Counted from the stretch's first letter, positions 22,332-34,322 are shown. The stretch: 64,000 nt of DNA from Dromiciops gliroides (GCF_019393635.1 NC_057867.1:55273143-55337142); one strand, 5' to 3'. Numbers and translations are program-made. The notes: a model not told the origin generated them from the letters alone.

Positions 22332-22489
22332 GGGGGCAGCTAGGTAGCACAGTGGATAAAGCACCAGCCCTGGATTCAGGAGGACCTGAGTTCAAATTCT
22401 GCTTCAGACACTTGATACTTACTAGCTGTGTGACCCTGGGCAAATCACTTAACCCTCATTGCCCCACAAAAATACCCAAAACACAATAA
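22332..22489 (+). mobile_element. Type S marsupial SINE
   Basis: GGGGGCAGCTAGGTAGC to CATTGCCCCAC with an A-rich tail. It is flanked by AAGAGTTTACTATTT (22316-22330) and AAGAGTTTATACTATTT (22490-22506). Confidence 0.93.
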
Positions 22490-22560
22490 AAGAGTTTATA
22501 CTATTTATCAGGCATTGTGCTAAGCTGTGTTGATAAAAAATATGCAAAAGACAATCTCTG

Positions 22561-23884
22561 CTTACATGTCCTTTCTTGTTTGTGTCACATTCTTCTACTG
22601 GCCGACTTCGTGACATGGGTCTAGTCCTTGACTACTTCTTCACATCCTTTACTTTCTTGTTAAAGCTCTTCTGTTTTTGTCTCCTCCCATTCTTTCAAAG
22701 TGAGACTTTATTAATATCATTTCAGATATGTGAAACTGGTAGGGGTCCAAGTTTCTTTATGAGAACAGCAAAATTTTATCATGAGAAATCAGTGTTTGCC
22801 TTTAAGCTCATTCCTTTAAGAACTTTTATTGACTAGTTAGAGAACTTATTTCAATTCCAAAGAAATATAGAATGAGAGACATATTCAAATTTTGGGTTTT
22901 CTCATGCAAAACATTAAGAAATATCCTCTTTACCTTTATTGAAAATCTAATAGCTTTCCATCCCTCCTTTGGTAAATCCCCCAGCCTTACTCCCCATGAT
23001 TCCAAAAAAGCAAGGAGTGTTTGGGTATTATTTACCCTGAAGAATTTTCAGTAAGGTCCAGGTTTATTCTATGAAAAAAATTCCAAAGATAATCCTGATG
23101 GAAGGTATATTTTGCTTGGACCAATTTTGTTGACCACTAGCATTTGGGAACCAGACATTCTTCTATTTGAGTTTCAATGTGCCAGTGGAAGTATGAGGGA
23201 AAAACCTGCCCAGCATTATTATTGCTCTCATCATAGTGAGGATGTTTTAAAAATAGCTGAGAAGTATTTATAAATATGTGGCACGCTATATTTGACATTT
23301 TCATATGAAATTGACACCAGGAGCTTAGGATGGAGAAAACAAGGTAGGATTATTTTGATTGCTTATACATTTTATGTGAGAAGAATAATTTCATGAGAGA
23401 ATAAATTAAGCACAACAGCTGACATCCAAGGAAGCATCCAGTCCTTCTCATCAGATGTTTTGGGGCAGAAGAAGAATCATTAATTAGCATTTCCTTCTTC
23501 CATCTGTTCCCAGAAAGTGTAGCAGGCCCTTTGCTCCGTGAGCTAGCTGTGTGCTTACTTAGTTTATTGACGCCCACTTTCCCAGATGGACAACTTTGAA
23601 GTCATCAGTGGGATTGCCATTCTATTTTCTCAATAGTTCTTCTTGTCTTAAAAGGTCCATCCAACTATGGCAGGACTACTGACTTATATTGGGTTGGTTT
23701 GAGGGGATTGGCTCCCACTTTGGAGCACTCTAATCAGCCTTGTTTGGTAGTGAGATGAACATGTTTCCAAGTTCTGCTCTAATATTGATAGAGCTAAATT
23801 TAGAGCTACTTCTTCAGTGAACAGACCCTAAGTGACCTATACTGACAGTGGTCTTTATAGAAAGTCTCTTTTTTGGGGGTCCAG
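22561..23884. other. unique DNA, possible conserved non-coding element at 23300-23600
   Basis: No repeat family seen. 23390-23580 has mixed composition with TCATTAATTAGC and other homeodomain-like words. The frames of 60-86 codons here are not convincing as exons. Confidence 0.4.
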
Positions 23885-24060
23885 AATTAAGCAAGAGGAA
23901 TAGAGTGGAATTTGGAGTTAGAAAGACCTAAGTATGATTCCTTCTTTGGATGCTTACTAGCTATGTGACTGAGGGTCTCTGTCAGCCTCAGTTTCCACAT
24001 ATGTAAAATGAATATAATAACAGTAACTCCACATGTCTGTTGTGAGGATCATATGAGATA

Positions 24061-24152
<92 letters not shown>

Positions 24153-24205
24153 ATTTTCAAACCTTAAAGTGCTATATGTTAGCTATTATTGTTATTATTA
24201 TTGAT
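23885..24205 (+). mobile_element. MIR-type SINE carrying an AT expansion
   Basis: TGGAGTTAGAAAGACC, TAGCTATGTGACTGAGGG, CTCAGTTTCCACATATG and GTGAGGATCATATGAGAT lead to an (AT)37 tract. The MIR tail ACCTTAAAGTGCTATATG follows, then a TTATT run. Confidence 0.8.
24073..24146. repeat. (AT)37 microsatellite
   Basis: 74 bp of uninterrupted AT inside a MIR 3' tail. It can form a cruciform and is likely polymorphic. Confidence 0.97.
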
Positions 24206-24214
24206 TGGGTTACA

Positions 24215-24640
24215 TTTTAGAAATTGTATGGGACCTTCAGTAATTTCAAGGTACCCCCTGTTTCAGATGCCAATCTTTTAAATATCAGTATCCGGTCAGT
24301 GATGCTTTCTGGTTGTGAATTATGGCACAGCACTGCCTATGAAGAAATAGTTGCAGGTTACCTGAAGCTCAAAAGAGGACACAAGCTCCCACTTATGACC
24401 AGTGACAATTTATACAACTGTGGTATAGAAGACATGGCTATTGGCATATGTGATTGGAGGTGGGTTGGTTATGTATCCAAAGCATATTGGGTGGGTTTTC
24501 TATGGAGAATTTGTGGAAGGACTTCGAAAAGGGATGAAAAGGTAGAGATGGGGTGTGATATGATAGTGGTGGACTGAGGCCTGATGTCAGTGAGATCACA
24601 GCTCCACTCAAATATGGAAGGATGTTTGAGTTGTTTTCTA
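24215..24640 (+). mobile_element. Possible RTE-type LINE C-terminal remnant
   Basis: A 117-codon frame at 24224-24577 contains SVMLSGCELWHST and, about 50 residues later, DWRWVGYVSK. This resembles the YGSE-W and RW-GH blocks of the RTE reverse-transcriptase C-terminal part. Nothing else supports coding. No start context, splice signal or domain is complete. Confidence 0.4.
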
Positions 24641-24659
24641 TGCCCATTATCTGGTTGTG

Positions 24660-24775
24660 CTATAATGTATAGAAAGCTTCTGGTTTTAGAGTCTAGAAGA
24701 CCTGTGTTCAAGGTCTACCTGTGACTCCCACTAGCTGTGTGACCCTGAGGGAGTGCCTTATCCTGTCAGGGCTCC
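24660..24775 (+). mobile_element. MIR-type SINE fragment
   Basis: TTAGAGTCTAGAAGACC, GTGTTCAAGGTCTACC and TAGCTGTGTGACCCTGAGG. Confidence 0.65.
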
Positions 24776-25433
24776 TGGGCAACTCTCAAAAATGCAGAGG
24801 AATTACTTATCTGCGTCAATAGAAGGAGATCCTCCCATCAAATGACAGAAAATCTGTACCAAAAAGAAATGGGTTCTCTTCTTTCTCATTGTGTAGCACT
24901 TTTAATTTTTGATAATCTCATATTTTTTTCTTCACAGTAAGGGTACAGAGATATAGTCTAGGGCAGGTATTATAATGCTAATTTTGACATGATAAGGAAA
25001 CTGAGGAACAAAAAGATTAAGGTTTCTCTGAGATGATGGAGCTAGCCAAATAATAGCAAAGGCCAGAAATAAAGCCAGGTCTCCCAGCTCCCTAGTCTGT
25101 GAACTTTTCTCTAGGGCCAATGGCATGACTTACAAGACAGCTAATTGAAGCCTTGCAGACCCTGTCTGTAAAAAAAAGAATCTCTGTGGGAACACTTTAG
25201 AGTCAATCTTCCTGGAAGAATATTAATTCATTTCACAGGTCAATGAGTACAAAATTCCTACCTTGAGGCTCTTTTCCCTGTGACAGGAATATTAGCTATA
25301 AGGTTATCTTTCTAATAGACCTCTTTGTTTTCTCTAGCACATTTATTACTTGAACATGACTTCCTCCCCATTTTCTGAATAACCTGTCAATATTCTTTGC
25401 GTGGTTTTCCTTAACATACCCTTCCCCTTTCTT
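24776..25433. other. mostly unique, with an inverted MIR remnant
   Basis: A weak inverted MIR lies at about 24940-25110 (AAGGAAACTGAGGAAC, AGAAATAAAGCCAGGTCTCC). The rest shows nothing recognisable. Confidence 0.4.
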
Positions 25434-25563
25434 TTTTTGTGGGGTTAAGTGACTTGCCCAGAGTCACACAGCTATTAAGGGTCAAGTGTCTGAGATAAAA
25501 TTTGAACTCAGGCCCTCCTGAATCCAGGGCCAGTGCTTTATCTGCTGCACCACCTAGCTGCCT
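25434..25563 (-). mobile_element. Type S marsupial SINE
   Basis: GTGACTTGCCCAGAGTCACA, TTTGAACTCAGG, GGGCCAGTGCTTTATC and CACCACCTAGCTGCC, inverted. Flanks TCCCCTTTCTTT and TCCCCTTACTTT suggest a diverged TSD. Confidence 0.92.
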
Positions 25564-25920
25564 CCTCCCCTTACTTTCAACTGGAATTTCTCCCTACTTC
25601 ACCTCCTTCTCCTTTCCTGCTTCCCTGGAGAACCTCTGCCCTGGGACCATCTTCTCTATGTTGATGACCCCCTCCTGGGAACCACCATCTTACTTTACCT
25701 CACTATGACCTTGATCTTCTTGCACGCTACCTCCTACTTCATTCTTACCTCATTACCTGCATAGATACCTTCCCTCTTCCCCCTTCTCCCTCACTTTCCA
25801 GTATCCCTATGTGTGGTGTCTTCCCCCATTAGAATGTAAACTCCTTGAGGATAGAGGTTGTCTTCTCTGCTTGTAATTGCATACCCAGTGTTTAGCACAG
25901 AGCAAGTATTTGATAAATAT
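25564..25920 (+). mobile_element. L2-like LINE 3' end
   Basis: GTAAACTCCTTGAGGATAG, TTGTCTTCTCTGCTTG and GTGTTTAGCACAGAGC are the L2 terminus (25800-25920). The pyrimidine-rich upstream part is compatible with L2 but less certain. Confidence 0.6.
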
Positions 25921-26290
25921 TCTATGTGTCTTGCACACAATGACAAAATGAGTGGGCAGAGGAATGAGTTGAATACAACTCATCTCCCACCTTCTGTAGC
26001 CTTGTTGCTGTTCCCTTCGACCATCCATGCCATTTATGGGTAAACAAAAATTGTATTTTCCAAGACATAGTTCTTGATGATTGGGAAGAAAGTCTAAATG
26101 ACAGTTGACTTTAGACTTTTCCCCAATCTGCTGGGGGCAAATGTTACATTGAAGCAAGCTGAGAAAAACAAGCTATTGCTGGCTGTGTCTAGGTATGATT
26201 TTCCTGGGGTCAGAGTGGAGAGCAGGAGTGGTAGCTGAAATGCTGAGATTGTAGGGCAGGATGGAAGGGAGGGGAACTAAACATAGCGAC
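25921..26290. other. unique DNA
   Basis: Nothing recognisable. The 116-codon minus frame 26157-25807 runs into the L2 end and is not credible. Confidence 0.4.
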
Positions 26291-26625
26291 TCTCAGAGGT
26301 TGGTCAAAGAGCTCTTAGCTGCCTCATTCATTTAGTTCAATGACTTCCTTTAACTGAGGAGGCTATCTAAGATCAGGAAAATGCAGTAAGTTGTCTATGG
26401 TCACATAGTGAGTTATGAAGTCAAGAGCAGGACATGGGGTGGTGATTTTAAAAGAGTCCTATCTCTTTAGGCAGAAGTCCTGGGTTTGAATCCCACCGCT
26501 GATATGTACTATCTGTGTGACCTTGGGCAAGTCACAGTACATCAGTTCCCTCCTCTCACAGTGAATGGTTACGACAAGATGAGCTCTATAGTTCTTTGCA
26601 GCCCTCTGTCCCTATCTATGTCTCC
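26291..26625. mobile_element. Inverted MIR remnant followed by a plus-strand MIR
   Basis: GTAAGTTGTCTATGGTCAC at about 26387-26405 lies in an inverted MIR (26295-26430). CTGGGTTTGAATCCCACC and TGTGTGACCTTGGGCAAG belong to a plus MIR (26440-26625). Confidence 0.6.
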
Positions 26626-26794
26626 TGGATCTCAGTGCAGTGGTTTTTTACACTATATTGCCTCTAATCTTGGGCCAGGAGGAAATATTGCAGAAGGCAA
26701 AATTCCTAAACAAAAGGGTCAGGGGAGTTTTTTTATACTATCCTGCCTGCTGATCCTGGCAGATCCGGGTATCAGTCAAAAATTTCTAATTTTC

Positions 26795-27050
26795 CTACTA
26801 GATTACATTTATGTAGTGCTTTAAGGTTTGCCAACTGTTTTAAGTACATTATCTCACTAAACTCTATCTAACGGACTTGTGGGGTAGATGTCATTATTAT
26901 TCCCATTTTCCATAGAAGGAAAATGAGGCTGAAAGAAATGAAAGGTTTTCCCCAGACTCAGAAAGCTTAGTAGAGAGAGTCAAAGGGGAGATGTGAACCC
27001 AGCTCTTATTCCTCCAAGTGCAGCACTCTATCTGCTGAATTGCCTGGTGG
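26795..27050 (-). mobile_element. MIR-type SINE
   Basis: ATTTATGTAGTGCTTTAAGG, ACATTATCTCACTAAAC, CCCATTTTCCATAGAAGG and AGATGTGAACCCAGCTC run in inverted MIR order. Confidence 0.7.
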
Positions 27051-27654
27051 TAGAGATAGTTCAGCTGATCCTCACTTACTGGTTGGAGGGAGAACTTCCC
27101 TTCACCATATGGTTTCTATGTTTCTAGTAACTGTTAGTATGAGACAAACCAAAAATATAGTCTCCATAGGTATAGCCTCTTTTGTATGTATGTGTAGCTG
27201 TGAAATTAACTTCTTTTGTGGGATTCAGAAACAGCCTGAGGCAGTTGTCATGAGAAAAGATATTTAGACTCTTGTGGAACATAATGGCTGAGCTGGCTGA
27301 GCTGCTTAGCTTTGATTTTCATTAAGATAGGAGGCTGGTATCAAAGCAAAGCAACGCGTTGGTTTGTCCACCCCCCCCCCCAACCCCCTGGAACTGGAGA
27401 CCAGCTGCATTAGTGTTACTGAGTAATCAATGCCACTATCTTTTCCAGGTAGTTTTTAAAGGGTGACAGATGGATCTAGGAGTGTTGTTTAATGTTAACA
27501 TATCTATCTATATTCTGGTCTTTAAGATCTGAAAAACAAGAAGAGAGCCATATTTTTGCTACCTAAGCTATTTAGATGTATGACTCTATTAGTGTGACTG
27601 CTGTATTGCTTATAAGAAAGGGATCAGAGAATCAGGAAGAACCCTCTGAGCCTA
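27051..27654. other. unique DNA
   Basis: No repeat family seen. A C run lies at 27369-27382. Confidence 0.4.
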
Positions 27655-28025
27655 TCTAGTTCACACTGTTATGTGCCATGCACTTACTATAACCCCATTC
27701 TAAGTTAACAGTATGAAAAACAAAACAAACAGTTCTTACTCTCAAGAAGCTTATAGTTCCCTGGACAGAAACTCCACCCACACAGATGTACATGTACATA
27801 CAAAATATACACATAGTAAATACATTTGGGGGAGAGAGGGAGGAGAACAACTTGTGAGGAAATAAGGAAATACCTTGTGTAACAGATGGCACACTATATT
27901 TTCTGAGGAAGCTAGGGACTACATGAGGCAGAGGTGAAGAGACACAGCACTCTAAGCATGGGGGAACATGCTTGTGCAAAGATATGGAGGTGGGAGATAG
28001 AAAGTCATGTATGGGGAACATAGTG
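27655..28025 (-). mobile_element. L2 LINE, inverted
   Basis: TGTTATGTGCCATGCACTTAC, CTCAAGAAGCTTATAG, GAACATGCTTGTGCAAAG and AGTCATGTATGGGGAAC follow the inverted L2 3' region. Confidence 0.65.
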
Positions 28026-28625
28026 TGTCTTTGAAACTAAGATATGACCTAATTTGGGGGACATCCTCCCATTGTCCTCTTTAATCAGCCTCATTAATAA
28101 ATACATCAAGGCATCAGGGGAATTTGACCAGTTTTGTTATATCTAAACATTTATTCATATTTACCTTAAAATGAGATTGCTTGAAATGTATATATATCAA
28201 AGTGGTACTCAGATGCTTATAAGTGCTTTATGAACTGAATGAATATATAGTCCTTGGTCTATAATAAAACTAACGAGGAAATGTGAAAATACTTGATATA
28301 TTTTCTCTTTTTAATTCTTTTCCTCTCCTTTCCCTTCAGACAGTTCTTCACATGGTATTTTCTTTGGGAAAGGTGGTCTTGAGATGTTCCTTCTATTCTT
28401 TTGCTCACTTGCCTTAAGCTGTCTGGCCTCCTTCAGTTTTATGTAGTGAGTTGTGACTCCTACCATCCCTTAGGGGCTAAAAATCTGGTCTGCTCCCTTA
28501 TCTTTCAGTTGTGGTTCTTACAAACAAACAAACAAAAAACCATTCCACTGCTGAGGTCCCTTCGCTGCTTAGGTTGTGCTTAGGTAGCCTGCATGTACAC
28601 ATCTGATTGAAAAGGAAAAATGCAA
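28026..28625. other. unique DNA
   Basis: Nothing recognisable. Confidence 0.4.
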
Positions 28626-28725
28626 TTCATGAAGCCTTTATTAAGCACCTACTACAGGCAAGGCTCTGGGCTTAGAGACAAAAATGAAACGTCTTTGTCC
28701 TCCAGGAGCTCATATTTTACTGGGG
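28626..28725 (-). mobile_element. L2 3' end remnant
   Basis: AGCCTTTATTAAGCACCTAC followed by AAGGCTCTGGGC and CAGGAGCTCATATTTTACTG. Confidence 0.75.
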
Positions 28726-28849
28726 GGGCAATCTAGCAACCTAGCTCTTCTTTTGATTTTATGACAAGTTAATAAGCTTGATTGCTCTTTGGATTGAATT
28801 AGCTAATCACTCAGACAGACTTACCTGAAAGACAGCTAGCCACAGAGCA

Positions 28850-29000
28850 ATACAAAGAGGATGGCTCTGCTCCTTACTACCTGTGGAACTTTGAGGAAGT
28901 CACTGAATTTTTCTTGTACTTAGATTTCTTATCTGTAGAATGAGGAGAAGCTGACATCTAATGTCCTTTCCTACTGGAAATCTATGTTTGAAATGAACAT
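28850..29000 (+). mobile_element. MIR-type SINE remnant
   Basis: GGAACTTTGAGGAAGTCAC and TTTCTTATCTGTAGAATG. Confidence 0.5.
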
Positions 29001-30860
29001 GAGAAAGAAATTGGTTGTGCGAGTACTTAAGGTCTGGATGCTGCAGAACTATGGAATGGGGAGGCAGATGTACACAGAGGAACAAAGTCACAAAGGGGTA
29101 AAATCTTGTAAATGGCATAAATTGCTTGAAAATTATTTTCAGAAAATTATTAAAACATAAGACCCCTTCATGACTTTTGGCCCACCCTTTGTATATCCGG
29201 GGGAACTTCTTCCTGATAACGAACTCATTTCAAGCTATAGACAATACACACTTATCATAGAAGTAGGATTGGAGGCTGGTGTCCCAAAGAGACAAAAAAA
29301 GAATATGAGACCTTTTTCAAAAACTTGGCTTGTCCCCCTAGACAGGTTAGACGCCATGGGAGAGCAGCTATGTGCTTTACTTAATGGGGGTAAGTAAGAG
29401 CTCTCAGGACTTAGTGGAATTTTCCAAGCCACGTTATACTCTAGACAGGTGGATGGAAGCAGATTTGTAATTTTGTCTCCATTCCCAAGTTTCAACTGGC
29501 ACTTGAAAATATTCATCACTTGGTGAGATGTGCAATTTTATGAAGTATTACATTTAAAAAGGAGCTATTCCACAAGAGGTAGACATTGAGATGTAGAGCC
29601 ACAGAAGTGGCTGTTGATATTTTCATTGGAAAGACATGTTTTCTGAGAGCAGCCATATCTCAGTGCGTTGATAGGTTTTTATTTAAGTAGCATATGCTCT
29701 GCTGACCTGCAAGTTGTCAATACTCCTGTTTCCATCTATTACAGGGTTTTCTATTTAGCACTTGGATATATTGAAGAACAGTGGCCAAAAGGCTGCTGAC
29801 TCAGTGAGGCAGAACAAATGAACTGACTTCTTTCTTCCTTTACTTTGGGACCCCTAAATAGCCTTATCAAAAATAATTTAATTGGAAAGATAATTATCTC
29901 ACCTCTGCTAAACTGAGGTTAAAAAACCCAACAAACAAAAACAAAAACACTTCACCTTTAGGGCCCAGTTCCTTGTTCCTCTTGGAGAACTTGTCCCTAA
30001 ACTCAGTCATAATGCTGCAACTCACAGGAATCATGCTAAGAAGAGAAATGGCCAGGAGAGAAGGGGCCTTCCAGGCAGAACTAGGGAGCTGTGCCAAGTC
30101 AAGAAACAAGCCCTCTGAATGTGAAATCTTAACTCAGACTAGATGCCAAAGCTCTGCACAAGGATTTAGAAAGAGCTAATGCCAGTTTTAAGTTTCAAAT
30201 CATTTTTAGATCACCATTCATTTAAAAATGGATCCACCCGCAAGAAACAAAAGACTAGAACATGGAGTCCATGAACTTTTCTTTTTAATACCGTGATAAC
30301 TGCATAAATAAATATATTTGTAATCTTATAGATTTCATTTTATGCATTGAAAAAATCTTATTTTGAGAAGGGATTCACAAGCTTCATTATACTGACAAAA
30401 GTGTCCATGAAATGGAAGAAGTTAGGAACCTGTGCTCTGAGCCCTTGAAGATGCAAGTTTATTGGTTTAATTTCATATTCCACACACTTTAATCTTCAGG
30501 TCCAATTGCATTTCAGGGTTAGCCTTGGGATTGTTTTCCTGCTTGGTCTGCTCCATGCTCTCCTGTGTCCCCTTAAGCCATTCTGGAGAAAGCGACTCTA
30601 TTGTGCACTGATATTTTGTCCATATTTCAAGTGATCCAGTGAGAGAGAGAGAGAGAGAGAGAGATTGATTTTCTGATAAACCTTTGGCTATTCAGCATTT
30701 CCATAATTTGTGGTTGGCAGGTACATGTACCTGAAAATGGTCCTTCCAGGCTTAAGCACAGACCTTTTCATAACCCACTTAGCTTGAGTACAATTGAACA
30801 GTCTCTCTTTCCCATATGATTGCCGCTGGAGGGACTGATACTTCTAGGTCTTGGTCTTTG
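29001..30860. other. unique DNA with possible conserved non-coding elements
   Basis: About 1.85 kb without a recognised interspersed repeat. 29560-29820 has the mixed, non-repetitive look of constrained sequence. A (GA)12 tract lies at 30641-30664. The 75-codon frame at 29170 and the 94-codon minus frame ending at 29235 overlap and show no domain. Confidence 0.4.
30641..30664 (+). repeat. (GA)12 microsatellite
   Basis: Pure GA repeat. Confidence 0.95.
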
Positions 30861-30861
30861 A

Positions 30862-31125
30862 TGAGGCAGTTCAGTGGCACAATGTCTAGAGTTCTAGACT
30901 TAGAGTCAGGAAGACCTGAGTTCAAATTCTACCTCAGATACTTGCTAGCTGCGTGAACTTTGAGCAAGTCAATTCACTTCCATCTGCCTCTGATCTCTAA
31001 TCTCTAAAATGGGGATAATAGTAGATGCTACCTTGAATGGTTCTTAAAAGGATCAAATGAGATAATTAATATTCATCAAGTGCTCTGCAAACCTTAAAGT
31101 GCTGTATGAATGATAGCTGTTATTT
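30862..31125 (+). mobile_element. tRNA-headed SINE with MIR-like 3' body
   Basis: The head AGGCAGTTCAGTGGCACAATG is marsupial-SINE-like. The body (CTCTAAAATGGGGATAATAG, ATCAAATGAGATAATTAAT, AACCTTAAAGTGCTGTATG) is that of a MIR-type CORE-SINE. Confidence 0.75.
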
Positions 31126-31129
31126 AGTA

Positions 31130-31500
31130 CGAATCCATTCCACAAGCATTGATTGAGTACCTACTATGTATATTTTCAACTCTTTGTTAGGCATTGGAGT
31201 CCTACAGAAAGACTCTCACTGACCAGGTTAGTGGAAAGTCTGGGTTGGGATGATTATGGGGATTTGTACTCCTGTGGACCAAGTATTTATTTATTGGCTA
31301 TCTCACCAGTGCTCAATACTGGTCTAGCGATTTGGAGAACTACCCAAGAGGCAAATTAGGCAGTCTCTGTCTATATTCTAGGAGCTTACAAGCTAATTGG
31401 GAGATGAGACTAACACAGAGGAAATGGTGAAAGAATGATCCTGGGGAATAAAATTAAATGTCAGAATAGATAAAAGCAGTAAGTGTTATGAGAGGTCGAA
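31130..31500 (-). mobile_element. L2 LINE, inverted 3' region
   Basis: CACAAGCATTGATTGAGTACC with TACTATGTAT is the inverted terminus. TTCTAGGAGCTTACAAGC and TAAGTGTTATGAGAGG follow. An insertion of unclear origin lies at about 31200-31360. Confidence 0.55.
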
Positions 31501-31539
31501 AAAGGAGAAAAAAGAGAATCATAAGATTCTATATTTCAA

Positions 31540-31710
31540 GCTAAAAGGAACTTTCAAGGTCATCTCATCCAACCCTCTTCATTTTAGAAATGAAACTAGG
31601 GCCCAGTGAGTTTAACTAACTTGCCCACGGTTTTACAAATAGTGTCACAGCCAAACTTAGAGTTTAGCAACTTTGGCTTTAAATCCAGTACTCATTCTGT
31701 TGTACCCCAA
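31540..31710 (-). mobile_element. MIR-like inverted repeat
   Basis: AAGGTCATCTCATCCAACCC, CATTTTAGAAATGAAACTAG, CTTGCCCACGGTTTTAC. Confidence 0.6.
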
Positions 31711-34165
31711 TTGAGATGAGCATGTGTCAGAATTGTTGATAAGGTCTTCAGTGAGGCACTGGAACTTTTAGATACAGCTAAAGAATAAGGAATCTTGTCT
31801 AATTCTTTTCTGTGCTTTTGAGAGGGAAGAAAACCTTCCTTGACTCTCTGAGCTTACATTCTACCTGGTGATTTGGGCCTTTATAAGAGTAGGTGACATA
31901 CCCCCTAGCTTTCTCTCTTAGGAGAAGAAAGATTCTTCAGATTTTTTTTTCCTCAGGAGTGAGAGAGTCTCTAGAACTTCAGAAATAATTAGGAAAAGCA
32001 GAGCATCTAGTGGAATGTGGACAATTTCTCACTTACCTGATTCTGGTCTTATGAGGAAAATGGTCTCATTTGTGATCAATTACCACTTCTCCTTCTGGTC
32101 CCCTTGACAGCAGGGGTAGGGGTGGAGTGGCCAAAAGTTAATGGTCTTTCTTGAACTTCAGAAAAATGTGATAGATGCTCTGTGCAAAGGTCCATAGCTG
32201 GCTCTATTTGCTTAGGACTTTCTCCCTCTTTACTAACGGAGATGACCTTGAGGCTGACCAGTGCCATTAAAACTGGGTGAAAAGGCCTAAGCATAATTTC
32301 ATTTTGATATACATTACTCTTTTTCACCCTGAGGATTATGGGCTTTGTGTGACAGAGACCCCATATTCCTACATATAGACTTCTTAGGCATATAATAGCT
32401 GAATAATGTAAAATATACTGAATCCTTTAGACTAGCTACAATTCTCTATAGTCAGGGTCCAAGAGAAAGGACAGCTATAAGTCTCAGACTGCAGTGATAG
32501 CATTGACCTCTTGGGTAATTATTTGTGCAAAAATTGGAAAATGATTCCATAATTCAGTTTCATAAAATATAAATGGGAGTTACACAGACAGGCAGCCTGA
32601 AACAAAGCAGTAACATTATGCAAAATAAGACCAAAGAGTTGGAAAACTGCAACATGTAGTCAAGACATGATTCTTGGTTAGGGATTTTCTCAGCAAATGG
32701 ACAACCTGTCATAATCATGACCAGAGTACTTCAGTGGACCTATTGATATGGGCACTCTCCCCAAGCTTACCATGCTTATCTGTTCTGTGCAACTCCTGCC
32801 CATCACCTCCATTGGGGCCTTCCTCTAGTCTTGTCATTGAGTAAATACAAGTGTAGCATACAACTTGTCCATTCATTAGCTTTCAATCTTTCTATTTGAC
32901 TGGTCTATCTTTTTTCTGCTCTTACCTTTTTCTGATGCCATTCTTTATGCTATTACTGATGGAAGCCACTATGTGCTTCACCATTGCCCTTTGGGTGATC
33001 CTTGACTTCAGTTCTTCATAGACTGTGTTTGGTATTTTGTAATTCTCAGTCATGCAATATCATTTTTAGGAGAATGTCATTATTTAAAAAGTAGGCCTTG
33101 ATTTTTAGGAAAAGCTCGGGTTCATTAAAAGAACAGTACAGTTTCTCAGTGGCGATCTAGCCATCTCCTCTTTTTATTGAATTCTGAGCCTGGCTCCTTG
33201 TCCATTGAATGTCTAATTAATTTATAGAATTATGAAATGTGGGGAGGCATGCCTCATTCCTTGGGTACTTGCCCAGAAAGATCATGATGTGCTTCAATCA
33301 CACTTTAATAAGGCACAGAGGCAAAGGGCACAGGAAGTACAGAGATAAGCGGCACAAAGCCGGACATACAGAAGCAGGTGGTATGGATATGGGGATGGGA
33401 TGGTGGAGGAAGAAGGCAGGCAGTGTGGGAGAAAAATGGAAAAGAGAAGAGTCACTCACATAATCATGAATTGGGGTTGGGAATACTTGAGCAGCATGAA
33501 CCCTTAGGAGATTAAAGAGAGCTCAGGGGGCAGAAGTTTGGGATCTCATTTGGGGGTTTTGGGGGGGGACATACTCTTAATTGTCTACCTTGGGGATGGT
33601 TCATTAACACGTTCACATTATCTCAAAGTTATCAGCAATATTTGGTGTTCTGTTGGGCTTAGTGCAGATGTTGAGAGCAAGGTCTAGATGGCTCCCCCCT
33701 GATTTAGCATATAGTCTTCAGATGTTATTTTTTTAGTTAATATATAACACAGTTTGCAAATGGGTCAGTCTATAAATGACTACTCTGTTCCCCTTTACAA
33801 TCTTATTTTATGTTATTGTTACTTTATACTAGCTACTTATAAACTTACTATACTAACTAATGGGCGGGGGGGGGGGGGGTGTTGTCAGAGGGACCAGAAC
33901 AAGATAAGGATTTAACACATCAGACCATAGTCCTTTATGGTGCCTTATTGAAAGTTATACTTTGTTAGGCCTTGCTCTCTTGGTCAAAAAGGAAGTCTGA
34001 ATGACCTGTAGAATGAGGTATTACAAGCTCCACTGTAGGGCAAAACTTCATCCCTACCCTCCAAGTAATATGAGGATGTTTAAGATAGAGTTATTATATG
34101 TGATCTTTGTTAAAAAGGTAACATGACTAACAACTTTTACAACTGATTTTTGGCTCACAAAATCA
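31711..34165. other. 2.4 kb of unique DNA
   Basis: No interspersed repeat recognised. It includes a run of 14 G at 33866-33879. The 83-codon minus frame 32327-32076 and the 74-codon plus frame 33239-33463 show no known domain and no convincing splice context. Confidence 0.45.
33866..33879 (+). repeat. (G)14 homopolymer
   Basis: Fourteen consecutive G after TGGGC; quadruplex-capable and error-prone in sequencing. Confidence 0.9.
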
Positions 34166-34180
34166 CTATTTCAAAATTTG

Positions 34181-34306
34181 GGGGGAAGTAATTAGGGTTA
34201 AGTGACTTGTCCAGGGTCACATAGCTAAGTGTCTGAAGCTGAATTTGAACTCAGGTCCTCCTGACTCCAGGGCTTGTGCTCTATCCACTGTACCACTTAG
34301 CTGTAC
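34181..34306 (-). mobile_element. Type S marsupial SINE, diverged
   Basis: GTGACTTGTCCAGGGTCACA, TTTGAACTCAGGTCCTCC and ACCACTTAGCTG. TSD-like flanks CTATTTCAAAATTT (34166-34179) and TTATTTCAAACATTT (34308-34322). Confidence 0.9.
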
Positions 34307-34322
34307 CTTATTTCAAACATTT

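Larger units (their letters stand above)
22118..22560 (-). mobile_element. L2 3' end split by two SINEs at one site
   Basis: CAGTAAACATTTATCAAGAG stops at 22154. ACTATTTATCAGGCATTGTGCTAAGC resumes after 22499. Between them are two type S SINEs inserted at the same target. Confidence 0.8.

Noticed and set aside
24224..24577. 117-codon frame as a candidate gene
   Set aside because: It lacks a credible start or splice context, and two motifs resemble a decayed LINE reverse transcriptase. Kept only as a possible RTE remnant.
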